Of a stretch of 64,000 nt of DNA, positions 45,501-58,187 are shown in pieces (within the stretch, counting starts at the first letter, position 1; every line of letters starts with the position of its first letter). The DNA comes from Rhynchonema sp. JSB1_4 (Eukaryota > Nematoda > Chromadorea > Monhysterida > Xyalidae): assembly GCA_030248065.1 (NCBI GenBank), contig JASAMV010006194.1, positions 99,173-163,172 on the forward strand. Reading direction: 5' to 3'. The notes beneath the pieces are model-generated. The model saw only the letters and a list, made by a program, of their open reading frames with translations. It ran no database searches and had not been told where the DNA came from. The position numbers were made by a program, and so were the translations under genes.

Positions 45501-48500
45501 CCGGAGCCCATTCTATGATGAACGAAATATCGGGTCCTGTTGTTCAACATGTTTACTACAATTATGATAGACTAAATGAGTAACAACAAAAGTTCAACAT
45601 TCATTTATCCACCTGCAGCACATCCAACAACTGCGTCATTCTGCCAGCACTCAATTCCCTCAACCATTGTCTCAACGTGTGCGTGTCCATGTTCTTGAGT
45701 ACCCACGCGAACGATGCCAGTAATTGTCGGGTGCTGTCGAACGTGAGTGAATGACGGGTGCACTCACCAACACCCGAGCCACGACCGGCCGTGAACACCG
45801 AGATTGCCTGCGACAACAAGGCGGATCAGAATCAATATGCTGAAGACAAACAAGAGGACACCCAAGCTGTACCTGCATGACATCAGGAGATTTCTGTCCG
45901 CAATCGTCAACCACGCGACGACCAGCTGCAATAAACATTATCGTCGATGAATGAGACATCTGCCAAATTGTCTTGTTCGACAATAAACCCGAAAGTAAAA
46001 TTTTCCGCTTGCAGCGAGAAACGTTCACGCCTGCTATATGTACGCTGCAGCAGCAGCAGGAACCGATTCGATCCAGAGCGAAAAACACAATTCAAATCAA
46101 CACCAGACAAAGATACAACCCAACCAACGCCACCCCAATGCAGCTCACCATTCACATTGCTGTACGGGTCATACAACTGTGCACACGCATCCAACACAAT
46201 GCCGACAAGTGGCAGGTACAGTTGTGCAACCTTTGATCGATATTGTGCATCCGTGATGCGCGTGTCAGCGTCGTGCGATGTGAGTAGATTCCTGCAGAGT
46301 ACACAAACTAAATACATCTTGAAACAGAATGCGAAGGAGCTTTGCCGATCAAGCCACTATCCAACACAGACACTTTGGCCTCCAACTTGACGTTATCCTG
46401 TTCCATCTAAAATTCAAAAAGTGAATATTCTGAACATAAAGGCGGTGGACTGCAGCACCAAATCGGTGCAAATACGATTCATCAAAGCAAGGCACCCACA
46501 CCAACCGAACAGCCAAGATGGCCTTTCTCTGCAAGGTGGCATTCGAGCTGTCGAGTACGGCAGCCAGATCCGACAGCAGCAATCCAACAAGGAAGTGTCT
46601 GCTGCGAAATTCGCTCGTCAACTCGGCCGCACCGATCGTACTGCTGTGACTGCTGCCTGGAAAGGGCGCATTGTCAATGTTGGTGCCACGTCGTTCGTTA
46701 TTCCTCTTCAGCTGAGCTGACCCGGTCAGAATTGATCTTTTGCATTTGCATCAAAACATTTATATGCTAAGTTACAGGTTTACTTTACTTCACTTTACAA
46801 GGCTCACGTGAAGTTCACCTATCCGAAGGTAGTTAAATTACGACAAACATTACGGTTTCTATCCTTACTGAACTACAATAGACCCTCTTGACAGTGAAAT
46901 CCTTGATCAAGTGAATGGACACACACAACATTGGTCTCCAATCTAACCTCTAAATCACTAACTAACCAATAGTGGTGCCCATGCTGACAGCACTGGAACG
47001 AGACGACACAGACGGACTCGGGCTGGACGACTGAGGAGGGGGCGGTGCACCGATGGATGTTTGTTGCCCAACTAGGAAGGGCATGTTCAGCGTCAGGTAG
47101 TGCTCGTGCGAACAGATGATGCGCACAAAATCCAGTTTCAGGGACATCAGGGCACCTGGAAGTAATTTTTCGGCAAAGTATATTTACTGAAACAACCGGT
47201 TTCTTTTCGGAAAATTTTCAGCACTTTTTCCGAACCAAAAGTTGATCGCCTGTTCAAATAGGGTACGTTTCACCAAAATATGGTCTGAAACCAAAAGGCA
47301 TAAAAGGCCCTGTTTTTGCACTAGAAACTAGCCTCGCGGTCGCGACTGCTTTTTTTTGGAAAATTTGAAAAAATTTTCCGAAAATTTCTGATATTTAAAA
47401 GTGCCCGAAAAAATATCGGTTTGTTATTCTGGCCTCTGGAAAAAACGTTTATTGTTCGTTTTTTTCTCAGAAAAACCGTTTTTTACACCTACAACTATAT
47501 CTTGAAGACAAAAATAGCACTAGAAATGTCTTCGCACATCCATGTGCTGCACATACTGTAGATAGAGCTAGAGCTAAAACATAGGAATTTTCTATCTCTC
47601 TCAGCCCAAACAAACCAGCCAAATCATTGCCGGTCACCATTTTGGCAGTGACCAATCGACAGTAGACTTTCACCAATTGACTGAGCACAAATGAACGATC
47701 CATAACGGACAGACAATCACGCACGAATAGGGCAAGGGACCGATTGACCTGCAATAAATTGAAAATCAAACCCGTCATCGTTTGTTTGTTATTGCTCATT
47801 CGGTTTTTAATCAATTTCTGCGTTTGTGCGTGAGCCCACCTGTTTGACACGTTGTGCCTCCTTGCCCACCCTGGCAATCAATTCACCAGTCATCGCGCCC
47901 ACCAACGTTTGAATGTCTTCGATGAAACTTTCCGAAAATCGCAGTTTGCGTGGCAGATAGAGTCGGTTGGTGCTCGATACGTACTCAGTCATGCTTTTCA
48001 GCTAAAAATTATAATCGTTCGAAAATAATAAACGTTGCAAACAATGAAACACAATTTTACAACGGTACTAACCAGCAATTCCAACAGAAACCAGGCGTTC
48101 TGGAAAGCCATCTCTCGTGCTTGCGACGTGCACACGCACCATTGTGAAGCTAGCTCTTCGTGAAGAAGCTGAAAATCAAAGGATGTTCGCAATTAGGCCA
48201 TCAAGAAGACAAGATGAGGATATAACGAGATGCGCACCTTTGGCATCGATGATCCCGTGAATGAATCAGCATTTGAGTCCCCAATCACCGAGCTGTGCAT
48301 GGCTGTCTTCTCGAATCCTTCTAAAAATAGATAAGTAGTTGGATTAAGTTTGTTTAATTGTGCGATTTTGTCTGCGAACATTGCAACAAGCTTGCTGTCA
48401 CGAGGATGACGTTTGTTAGTTCTGATGTCAAGGAGATGCGTTGGAAATCAATAATGTAGCTGCACATAGCAGAACTGTTTTGTTATCAGAGGTGTGTTGT

Positions 48501-51500
48501 TGAAAAGGAATAAGATGCGGTGAGGGCATGGAAATTGTTCACAAACCAATCAACGAGTGAGCAGACAATGAAAGCATGCGTGGCTACAAAATTGAAACAG
48601 CAACGGACGGTTGCAAAACTATAAAAATAGAGACGCAGGCAAATTCGAAATAAAGCGGCAAAAGACAAAGTTCACAGAAATCTATGACTACTGCTGTGAC
48701 GCATGATGCATTTCACGAAACGGAACAACACAAGATAAAGAAACATCAATTTTGGTAATCAGTCCGTCATCATTACACGCCACGGCCAGCCAGAACGGCT
48801 AATAAAGTGTCAATAAAAACGCTCGCCAATTAGGCCCAAACTGGCAACACATCTAATCACAGACAACACACATTCACTCACAAAGGCACATACTTCAATC
48901 CCACTCACTAATAATGTCCAACAATTCGGTCTCGGTGTGCTGCGCTGGTTCGACGACTCCTTCCGGATTGCTGGTTGACCTTGTCGAGAGACGGGGATTC
49001 CGTTGTGCCGTCAACTTGGTGACTGCTTGACTGCTGGTCGAAGCCGACAGACGCGGCATTGACTCGACAGAAGGTTGCAGAACTTTGATCGCATCTGTGT
49101 AGAACCAGAGCGCTGGAGGTCACACAACAGATAGAGAACGGCAGGCTCTCTTGACGGGGTTGCAAGGAATTCACTGTGAAAAAAACCCATACCAAAATTA
49201 TACACCCGCATTTGTCACTGTAACTCTGCTACTGAGTTCCTCAAGCAATGACTGTATAAAACGTAAGCAGCTGAATAATGAAATAAAAACTCTACCAAAA
49301 CAAGCACAGTGAAGAAGGCGGAGTCGAAGTAGTCGGAAACAATATCAAAACCAAATCAACATCCATCAAGATTCAATTAACCATAAAAAGGGATAGGTGG
49401 TCAGGGCTAATTCCTATTCATGCTCCAACCAAAACATCCCTATTGGGAAAGCAGAGGGATGCGCCTGTACTGTGGACTAAAATATCTTAAACCTAAAATC
49501 AAGCAAATTACGTGTCAAGCATGGATCTGGTATTCGAGGCAGGCAAGCTACGGAGGAGTTCAAATCTAAAGTGCTGCTCAAAGTATCATAACTTTACTTT
49601 TCGTCATCAAAAATGCATTTTGCAAATTTGTCTTACCGTTCTGAGCGGCCGGTGTGACCCGATGGTACTGTACGTAGGTTGTCAGCAACGAACTGCGTCC
49701 GTTTGAGTCGCACAGATCAGACAGTAGATTTAGGATCTTGACCAATTGAGCCAAAGTCTCGAAGCATACTGGCGCTAGGTCCACTGGAAATTAGATTTTG
49801 AACAGATAGGGTGATATTTTCGAAACGGTGTAAAGGTCAGTTGGGTGTAAAGGTCGGTGGAAAGCTCGGTCGACAGCTCAGTGTGATAGACCTCGGTGTA
49901 AACTTGAAACATTCCACGTTAATAACAGGCAATGTTTCACGTTTACACCGAGCTACGCCGACCGAGCTTTCAACCGAACTTTACACCGACCTTTACGCCC
50001 AACTGACCTTTACACCGTTTCGAAAATTCCACCCAAAGTTTACAACGTCTTGCAAATGTGGTCAGGTAAGCCGACTAACATTGTTTTCCGTGCATTGTTG
50101 TTCCTGGACTGACAACAATGTCCAATAGTTTGTCCAACACAATGTACAGAAACTTGACTAATGGCTCAGGTCGCGCTTTGGACAGGTTGCGAATTGAAGC
50201 CTGTAAAAAACACAAAGTATGAATAACAAGACAGGAAAAAGAAAAAAGCAACAAATATTGTGCACCTGTATTTCAAGTTCACTGATGTTCCGCTGTCCGG
50301 ATCGTATCAACTGATAGCAGCTGAGGAACTGATCCAAATGCGGGTCCTCCGTGTGTACAGTGCTGCTGGCAATTAGTGACACTTGGAACACTGAACGGTG
50401 ATTGTCCAACCAGCGCACATTCGGCAGGTTCACCTGCAACAATACCGTTGTTTGGAGTTTCACTCATTTTTAGGATATGTAGTTTGGAAACGAAATTCTG
50501 CAGATATATTTCTTGACTTGAGTTGATTCGAACAAACCTGTGGCGACAGGTAGTAATAGCTGTCGGGCAACTTATCCAACGACACCGGCAATTCAAAATC
50601 GCCCGTCTTCAATCGTGCGTCTTGATATAGCGGGATCCACTGAAGAAAGATACAGTAAAACACTGAATATCAAAACCACGGCAATGCTATTGTCAAAGAC
50701 AAGTCAAGTTGTCAGGTTCAAATGCGAAAGTCAACAAACCGAGAATCCAATGGGCACATTCGTTTCGCGAACGTCCGTCTTCGGTTTGCAACTGATGTGA
50801 TAGAATGTGAAGAGAATGTGATGTGAATCGGACAGGTCAGGTGGCAGCACAATCTTGATTTCGTCCGCAAATTGGGGGTTGCGATTGTGGTAACAGACCT
50901 GGATGGGTGCAATGGATGATTTGGACGTGACGTTTCAGTACGTTGGTTTTAGCTGATGCTTCACACTGAACAGGCTACCCTCGCCGTATCACAAAATGCA
51001 CTTCAAATCGAGAACGTGGCGGTCCAAAAAAAACAAACAGTGATCATAATAAACCATTAAAAACATCTGGATGTGAATGGCAACCTCAGACAACGAGCAC
51101 ACTGAACGTCAAACTCACCGTTGTGTATGCATACGTGTGCCACTGTGGACAACTACTGTGTCCAGCGATCACCGGCAGACCCTCGATGTCACGCGCGCCC
51201 TTGAGCACCTCAACTTTGATAGCGATATTGCGAGCCGAGCCAGGTTTAGATGAAAAATTCACCGATTTCGGGTAGATATAAAGCAGATTCCTGAAAACAA
51301 AAGAGCGAAAAGTATATTCGTCCCTGATTGCAAGAGAAAAAAGACAAAACCGACCGATAGGACACATTTGGCGCATAGACTTCTTTGATCGGGAATTCCA
51401 CCAGTTCTTTGGTCAGATCCACGCCGCCTGGAGCTCGATTTGTGTGCCACGGTTGCATGCGAAGCAGATGGGGACTCAAACTGAAAGGCACATGTGAATT

Positions 51501-54500
51501 TTATTGGAATGCCTGAAAACCTAAACTTTTTTTAAAGGTCAACTCCAACCGATTCGGTATATCTTCGGCCGCGGGAGAGAACTCCAACATCAAAGCTCCG
51601 TTGACACATTTCAATCGTTTCGATAATTGATTCGCTTTTCTGTTATCGCACAACAATTTGAATAGATCAGCATCCGACAGGCGATCAGAATCCTGCGTAT
51701 AATTTCTTCGTTTGCCTATCAGAGAGAAAAACCATAAAAAGAGAAAACCAACCATTTTATAAAAATTGGTCAACGTTGTGGTAACTGTCTGAAAATTGCT
51801 CAACTGCTGACGCAAAGTGCTCGATTGCTCTTCGCTGGACGGTGTTGCGGCGCCCTGAGCACAGGTCAAATCATTGTCCCCAACAAGATGAAAATGTAGA
51901 TAAATTAGCTCGAAATTGTACCTGTATAACGGGCAGCGACGCAGTCGATAACTTATGATGCCCCAAACTGCCGGCTCTGACCCGGACACCAGTTGTAGTA
52001 GTGCCCATTTGTGACAGTCGTGACGCACCGCTGCCAACGCGCACAAATGAGCCCGTGGTCGACACTTGCGATTCGCGATCTGCAATTTGGTGATCAATTT
52101 GCAACATACTTATTCCATGAATGCGGACTAAAGTGAAGAAATACAGAATCAGACCAGGGAGCACTTTCTATTAACAAAAAAATACAAATGAGCCAAAAAA
52201 CAAGCAAAAACCACCCACAAAACCAAAAAAAAAAAAAAAAAAAAAAAAACCCCCTGATCCATCAGCTAAACTTACCAGCAGATACAATCGATTCACTATC
52301 TGTATTGTAGCCAATTCCAGGTGCTGCTGATTGAATGGACTTGGTAGGAGTCGGGTGAGGGGGCAAACCGCTCGATGTTAACAGACCTGCGACAAAAATA
52401 TGAAAGCTCGACATTAAAAAATAAATTAAAAGACAGAATAACACCAATACCAGCGACCCCGTCTCACCTCCAACAGCAGCAAACGAGCTGGACGTAGTGA
52501 GTTGTGTTTGATGCTGTGCGCCAACAGGTGTGGTGCCACCATCAAGTGAACCCGATTGTCCACTCAGCACCCGACTCAGCTCCAATGCGCACCAGGCCAG
52601 GGGCATACGGTAGGCACCCAACCGATCACAGTACTCAAACGCCGAGCTCAGTAGCTTCTCGCGGTTGAGAGACTGCAAGCGCGGTGATTAATCTGGCATA
52701 TTCCAGGTAATTTGAGTGAAAACATATGAAGCGCACACAAACCCTGTCATCCCTGACATACGGCTCAATTGCATCCGACACATCAACTGCTTGTAGCACC
52801 TTTTCCAGCTGAAAATAATTGTAATCGAACATGAAAGTTCGATTGGCGCTATCTTACAAAATAAATTTTAAAAGTACACCAACCCTGATGATGATGTACA
52901 TGTCGTTTGTAGGATGTGTGATATTGAGCAATGCCGCCTTGCACAAAGTGCTCTCGTCCTGGTGTGGCGTGTGGTTACCCAGCATCAATCTGAAACCACA
53001 CAACTGCGTAATACAACAAAATTCTGCAATCGACTTTCTAAAAAAAACATTCAGCAACGTTTGGCGTCTCAAAGACCAACTTTATCTGATCAGAATTGCA
53101 ATCGAAATAGAAGTTCTCCGACAGCCGACGACCGGCACGAATATCAAACAGCGCCAGCGACAGAAACACGGGCTCAAACGGATCAACATCCGATAATCTG
53201 TAATCAAATCAAATAGAAAAGAATGTTAGTGACTGCGCAACTGTGAAATGTTAAAAACATACTTGAATGACAGCACCCGAGCGAGTATCTTAGTACCAGT
53301 GGCTTCAGTGGGGAACGGTGGCTGTGTGATGTGCTCAACCACGTCTGATGGTGTCTGCAAATAAAAATGTTTTTCCTTTTCTTGGAAGAAAATTTTTCTA
53401 CTTGCACATAAATATAGGTTCAATGCTCGTTTGTTACTGTCATCCCGTTCACAAATGAGCAACAAAACTTCACAAATAATAACGGCCAACCTGCAACGGC
53501 ATCAATTGCATTACATTAGCAACGCGTTGTTGCTGTCTGTGCGCATCATTTGAGGCATCCAGCTGACCAGACGTGATACGAGATGTCACGCCTATGAAAG
53601 TAAAAAAAACCATTTTGTTGGTGTGCAGGTATTTTCTTGTTTATTCAAAAATGGCACGAAACCAACACCCACCTTGCAAGACAGGATCACTTTCACTTTG
53701 TTCCAATCCGCTCCGTGTGTTCAACGAGGTGGTCGAATCAGTCGATGCGTATGACGCTCGTTGACTCGCCTTGAAACATTCAGGCTTGAAAGTATCGTCC
53801 AGAAAAACTGGAATTGCCCGAATTTCTAAATCCCGTTACCATATTCGAGTCCGTTAGCGTATCATCGTGTGCAACTGATGTTTCATCCACATCATATATT
53901 TGACGGGGCAGTGTTTGTGCTAATATCGGCCGCTCGAAGCACATCGCCTCGTGCACAGACCCAGTTGTGTGTCGGTCATACCTTAACGACGAGAAATATG
54001 AGCTCGCTTTGTTTTCGTTCTTTAAAAAAATAGTTTGGAAAAATATCTCTGTCACATCAAAATCAGACTCACTTGCGATGCACGATGCACAGGTCATTGC
54101 TGTACGCACTCACAATGTCACGCACTTTCGGCTCAATACGACACCTGCGGAAAAAGATTTTTTGCTAAAATGGAAAACCAACTGCTCAATAACGTATGTA
54201 TTGATTTTTTTCTGCGAATCGATTTCCTTGGATTCCAAAACATCAGCGTCAACAACCACCGACGTCGATCGTCATGACCACACAAGCTCCAACCAACAAC
54301 AACACCGTTGAGGATGAAACCGAGCAGCAAGGTTGGTGTGCTGCGTTTTCCAAATTTATCAACTACAGTAACCATCACGACAATAATTTGAGTGTGTGCC
54401 ACCGAGCGTCTGTGTGCCGGCGCGTCCCGTCGTTCGCGTCGCGGTTCTGTGCGTCGACGTGGTCGTCGTCCTCGAATCAAGGTTGTCAGCCAACAAGACG

Positions 54501-55807
54501 ACTCGGTCGCAAAGCCAAAACGACGTCGTCGCAGACGAAAGTGTGAGTTTGAACAGGACGAAAAGTCAGATTTGTTCAATCTCATCCAACTTTAGCGAGT
54601 CTGCGCACGGCACGTTCGGTGTCGAAACGCCGTCGCAGTCGACGTGGCAGCAAATCGAGACGCTCGACTCGTCGCAAGTCAACGCGTCGCGGCAAGCGTG
54701 AGTCAATGTTCCCTAATTGAAAGGACTGTATCGCTCAGATGAAACATCTGTCAGGCCGTTCGGTTCGCAAGTCGGTGTCGTCGCGTCGTCGCAGTCGCAA
54801 ATCGAGTCGCCGTCAATCGATGAAGACCGGTCGTCGTCGTTCGGCTCGACGCAATCAGATGGCCGGTTGTGTCTGCTAGGGACGCCACAAACAACAACAA
54901 CTATGAAAGAACAAATTTTGAAAAGAAGAGTGATTTTGATGCTTTGCAAAATTTGAAGTGATCAAATCACCCACTCAACAGTTTGTTCCAATCAAATCTC
55001 CATCTAACTTGCTGACAATCTAAGAACATCACATCAATGCCAGGGATCCAAAATTCACTGGTGTTGTGAAAATAAAGTGCCCTAAATCATTTTGTTCAAA
55101 TACAAAACACGACGGGTGGGAAAACTGTGCCACTGCAAGGACTCGGTAATTTGGCGGGAAACCAGCAGATCTTGTCGAATGAAAATTCTGATGACTTGGG
55201 AAAGTCACCATTCGCGAACGGTACAAAATATCGGCATTGAAACTGATCTCATACCAACCAGTCAAAGTCTACGGCCAGCGGAGGATCAATTGTTGACGGG
55301 TCTCGAGCGATGGAACGAACTTCAATGTCGTCCGAAGGAAATTCCTAAAATAAACTTTTTTAACATTGTCAAAAAAAGAAATTGACCTCCTGCAGCTGCA
55401 ATCCGTAACCCTCACTTGAATTCTGGTTCTCGGTGAAGCTGCTGAAGCGCCAGTGTCATACGCGCCAGCGATGCGAAACTGAGCAACGGTCTCTTCAAAA
55501 TCAACCGGCTCAGCAACATCGTACAAGCACAGCTGCAAAACAAAAAGATTGTAAAATAGAAGCACATTACTGTCAATGTTATTTTGTTTTATACTACAAA
55601 CAGAAAACAAGAAATGTGATCTAGGCTGGCGAAAATGCACAACACAAAGCAGGACTCACATATACGGCAGAATTCCTATCGATATTATCAGTGGAAGACG
55701 TTTGATCAGCGACGACATTCGTTGGGGCACTGATCTTCAGGCGATCATTGCCAGCAGATGATGACATCGCAACTGTCATTTGGGAACGAAGCTCGGATGC
55801 ATTAACC
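39539..55807 (-). CDS. DOCK7: Dedicator of cytokinesis, DOCK6/7/8 class
   Basis: DOCK-C subfamily Rac/Cdc42 exchange factor, nearly complete; the first exon(s) above 55807 are missing. Exons (low-high): 55660-55807, 55416-55532, 55259-55344, 54073-54144, 53840-53981, 53673-53769, 53491-53591, 53263-53354, 53081-53197, 52884-52989, 52743-52808, 52468-52672, 52276-52386, 51922-52079, 51753-51854, 51550-51692, 51355-51480, 51119-51290, 50740-50898, 50538-50639, 50266-50433, about 50108-50200, 49637-49783, 48909-49094, 48238-48320, 48073-48168, 47840-48001, 47616-47748, 46967-47155, 46506-46656, 46149-46291, 45873-45925, 45613-45807, 45105-45273, 44626-44824, 44084-44305, 43670-43924, 43439-43573, 43151-43327, 42671-42824, 41968-42138, 41802-41879, 41511-41639, 41309-41397, 41095-41221, 40759-40877, 40360-40494, 39915-40033, 39730-39823, 39539-39646. 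The DHR1 (C2-like, lipid-binding) region lies around 50.7-51.5 kb ([23 protein letters not shown]). The catalytic DHR2 includes [31 protein letters not shown] and [17 protein letters not shown]. Human DOCK6, 7 and 8 are equally possible co-orthologues; symbol provisional. All phases fit. Confidence 0.92.
46967..47155 (-). other. DOCK exon with Pro/Ser low-complexity insert
   Basis: The exon encodes [20 protein letters not shown], conserved in DOCK6/7/8, followed by a [15 protein letters not shown] linker, which is also the place where vertebrate DOCK7 has a Ser/Pro linker. Listed to mark the linker; it is part of the DOCK gene. Confidence 0.7.
47190..47500. repeat. AT-rich fold-back-like stretch in a DOCK intron
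   Basis: Contains AACCGGTTTCTTTTCGG near the left, AAAAACCGTTTTTTACAC near the right, and many TTTTCCGAAAA words. Similar AAAACCGG/CCGGTTTT wording occurs at 57330-57410 and 58680-59060, so it is probably a decayed element of one of those families. Borders uncertain. Confidence 0.4.
49809..50035. mobile_element. Palindromic MITE in a DOCK intron
   Basis: The two halves are near-complete inverted repeats. Left end GGGTGATATTTTCGAAACGG, right end CCGTTTCGAAAATTCCACCC; inside, GTGTAAAGGTCAGTTGGG and GTAAAGGTCGGTG recur in both arms. The centre is about TGAAACATTCC...GGCAATGTTTCA. It could fold into one long hairpin. No clear target duplication. Confidence 0.75.
52229..52250. repeat. Poly(A) run in a DOCK intron
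   Basis: An uninterrupted run of more than 20 A followed by CCCC; could be a slippage tract or the remnant of a retro-inserted tail, but no insertion borders are visible. Confidence 0.6.
54274..54879 (+). CDS. Protamine-like sperm nuclear basic protein (144 aa), nested in DOCK
   Basis: Four exons, 54274-54331, 54393-54542, 54596-54697 and 54755-54879, all joined in phase 1, give a complete 144-residue frame from ATG to TAG. After a short polar, acidic start ([12 protein letters not shown]) the protein is dominated by Arg, Ser and Lys clusters: [58 protein letters not shown], ending MAGCVC. This composition is that of protamine-like or sperm-specific chromatin proteins that compact DNA; alternating RS also occurs in splicing factors, but there is no RRM here. 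It lies on the opposite strand inside the DOCK intron 54145-55258. The last intron's acceptor contains GATGAAACATCTGTCAG. Role inferred from composition only. Confidence 0.7.
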
Positions 55808-55926
55808 CTGCAATTTTGTCTTGTGACCGGCGGAGCCATAGCCTGTGTGTTTGTCTATCTTAAAGCCCCACCAGGCCAGCTACGGTCTGTGCCTGATGAC
55901 TTGATTGATGGTTGTGTGTGCGTGTT

Positions 55927-56374
55927 CAGTGCTGTGGCCCTCCTCCCAAAGGTACAGTATCTCCCCCTCGCCGGCACGGTGTGGAAGGGAGGGAAGCCCC
56001 AAATTCAGAAAAAAAACTCACCCAATTTTGAGGTAGAAAATTTGACCTATTTTGCCCATTTTTGAAAAAAATGGTCCATAAAAATGACATTTTAGCGACC
56101 TTGACATCATTGACCTAAAATGGCCTATTTGGGCCTGCTGAAAATGATCATTTTAGGCCCAAAAATGCCTTTTCTGGATAAAAATTGGGAAAACTAGTGT
56201 ACTTGGAGGCTGGAGAGGCGGTTAGTGCACCTCGAGAGGTGGAACCACAATGGGCGCAGCATCTCCCCCAGAATGAGTCCCCACAAAATCCTGGGTACGG
56301 TAATGCGGTATCTCCAATTTTCAGCTCCAAGGTACAGTATCTCCCCCTCACCTCCAGGAGTAGCCACAGCACTG
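55927..56374. mobile_element. hAT-like MITE with GGTACAGTATCTCCCC subterminal repeats
   Basis: Ends CAGTGCTGTGGC and GCCACAGCACTG are exact inverted repeats. GGTACAGTATCTCCCCCTC occurs inside both ends. Its core, read on this strand, contains GAGGTAGAAAATT and CATTGACCTAAAAT in the same order as the complement of 25292-25677. The 8-bp flanks do not match, so the target duplication has decayed or the ends are slightly different. Confidence 0.75.
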
Positions 56375-56593
56375 ACTGTGCTGATGCTAAGCTACAGTTG
56401 CGAAAAAGCCGGTTTTTTATATTTTGTGAAAAAAACCGAAAACTTTCCAGAGGATAAATTTCCAGTGCAGGGTATCAAATAACAGGTACAGGGTATTTTT
56501 ATCCCAAAAACTGCTGTTTGGTACAGTGCAAAGACATGGTGTGCTATTTAAGACAGAAACTGCTCAAAATCTCAAGTTAATATTGGCTTCAAC

Positions 56594-57022
56594 CAGTGTG
56601 GTGGCAGGCCAATCGACCCAAGATACCCTAGGGAGGAAGGTTTCGGAGTTACTCGAGATACCCCCAGAGGCTACCCAAGATACCCCTATGGTCCGTCAAA
56701 AGGCGAAAAAAGGCCGTTTTTTGCATGCAATTTTACTGCAAAATTGGCCTAAAAATGGGTGCTTTTTGACATTTTTGCCGAAAATTGGCATAAAAAGACC
56801 ATTTTTGGGTGTTTGGGCGCTCGGCGAGCGATTTTCAGGTGTTCCGAGGTCGAAAAACACCTATTTTTGCCTTTGCAAAGCATAAATCTACTTACTCGAG
56901 ATACCCTTTGGCGTCGGCTCGAGATAGATACCCGTCCCCCATCCGCCCCCTAATGGTTCACTCGAGATAGATACCCCTTAGGGGGGAATCCCACCCCACC
57001 CCCCCCTCCAGCCACTACAGTG
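56594..57022. mobile_element. hAT-like MITE with CGAGATACCCC subterminal repeats
   Basis: Begins CAGTGTGGTGGC and ends GCCACTACAGTG (inverted with two mismatches). The words CAAGATACCC, CGAGATACCCC and GAGATAGATACCC recur near both ends. The core shares GAGGTCGAAAAACACC and TTTTTGCC with 26155-26480. Confidence 0.7.
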
Positions 57023-57036
57023 GTCAACCTCCAGAT

Positions 57037-57248
57037 CATGGATTTTTTTTAACCAAATTTAGTAGCTTTTTAGCTACTAAATTTTTTGAAAAGCTAGTAA
57101 ATTTTCAAATTTAATAGCCTAAAAGCTACTAAATTTTGTATTTTAGCCAAAAAAGCTAGTAAATTGGCTTTTCAGCGGCAAAAAAGCTACTAAATTTTTG
57201 ATGTTACTAGCTGCTTGCTACTAGCCCATTTTGAAAAAATAAACCCTG
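57037..57248. mobile_element. Short hAT-like MITE with AGCTACTAAATTT repeats
   Basis: 212 bp, starting CATGGATTTTTTTTAACC and ending AAATAAACCCTG. CTCCAGAT is repeated exactly at 57029-57036 and 57249-57256. The interior is built from AAAGCTACTAAATTT and AAAAGCTAGTAAATT words in both orientations. Confidence 0.8.
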
Positions 57249-57559
57249 CTCCAGATAGCACTTCTGGGCATCGACGAGCTTCCAGAACGTTGAAAAACGA
57301 GGGGCAAAAATAGGAAAAGGTTTTGCCCGGTTTTTTCACGGAAATTTATTTTCGGTCCAAAAAATGGACCGTTTTTTTTCACAGAAAAACCGGTTCTTTT
57401 CTATCCGCAACATTATGCTGAGCAAATAAGAAACATTCAAAAAAAACCTGAAAGAAAACCAAACCTGCTCCGAAGATTCGCGAACGCCCGCTGACCGGGA
57501 ACGTTGGACGGCCCCGTGGACATGATTGTTTACCTTAGAAGTTCAAGATACTTATTGTA

Positions 57560-58131
57560 TGCCGTAAAAACCTAAATAGAGCACGCCCCGGAATGGATCC
57601 CCCAAAATGGGTTCAGTGAATTAATAGAGCCCCCTTTAAATAAAATCCCCCAATAAGCAAGGTTTTTTTCAAAATGGGCCAGTTATACTGTATTGTCCGA
57701 AATAGAACACCGGGGTCTAGTTTTTCACTGGGGTCGTTTGGGTGGGGTTGGGGAGGTGCGGTTCAGTTTATGTGCGGGGCGGCGGGGGTCAATTCATGGG
57801 GTTCTATTTTTCATTTGGTCCCCCGATGGGAAAAATCACTTTCAATAATGCCTCTAAAAATAGCATGTTTGGGGTATTTTCTACCTTTAACAGCGTCAAT
57901 TATGCTTAAAAAGCCGTATTCTGCTGTGCGCTCAAGCTTAAACAACGTTTGACAACACAACACAGCCTAACTACCACCATACCACTAATCTGTGGTACAG
58001 TGAAGGTTGGGGTGGGGTTCTATTAATGGGATGGGAGGTCAATTAATGGGGGGGTTCTATTTTTGATTTCGAGTCATTTGGGTGGGTGCTGGGGTTCAAT
58101 TAATGGGGGTTCTATTTCCGAAAGTACGGCA
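57560..58131. mobile_element. Element with TGCCGTA ends and AATAGAGCCCCC words
   Basis: Left end TGCCGTAAAAACCTAAATAG, right end ending AAAGTACGGCA. Near both ends are AGAGCCCC/GGGGTTCTATT words and TTCA(G/A)TGAATTAATAGAG or its complement. Same family as 58188-59504. Confidence 0.6.
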
Positions 58132-58187
58132 TTGATTGACTAACCGGAAAAAAGCTTTTTTCGGAGCCCAGCAATTTTCGAAAATAG

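Noticed and set aside
46296..46407. Open stretch in a DOCK intron starting ATGGAACAGGATAACGTC on the - strand
   Set aside because: Looks coding-like, but the flanking DOCK exons join directly in phase (AVR then NLLTSH, as in DOCK homologues), and no in-frame donor from this stretch avoids a stop.
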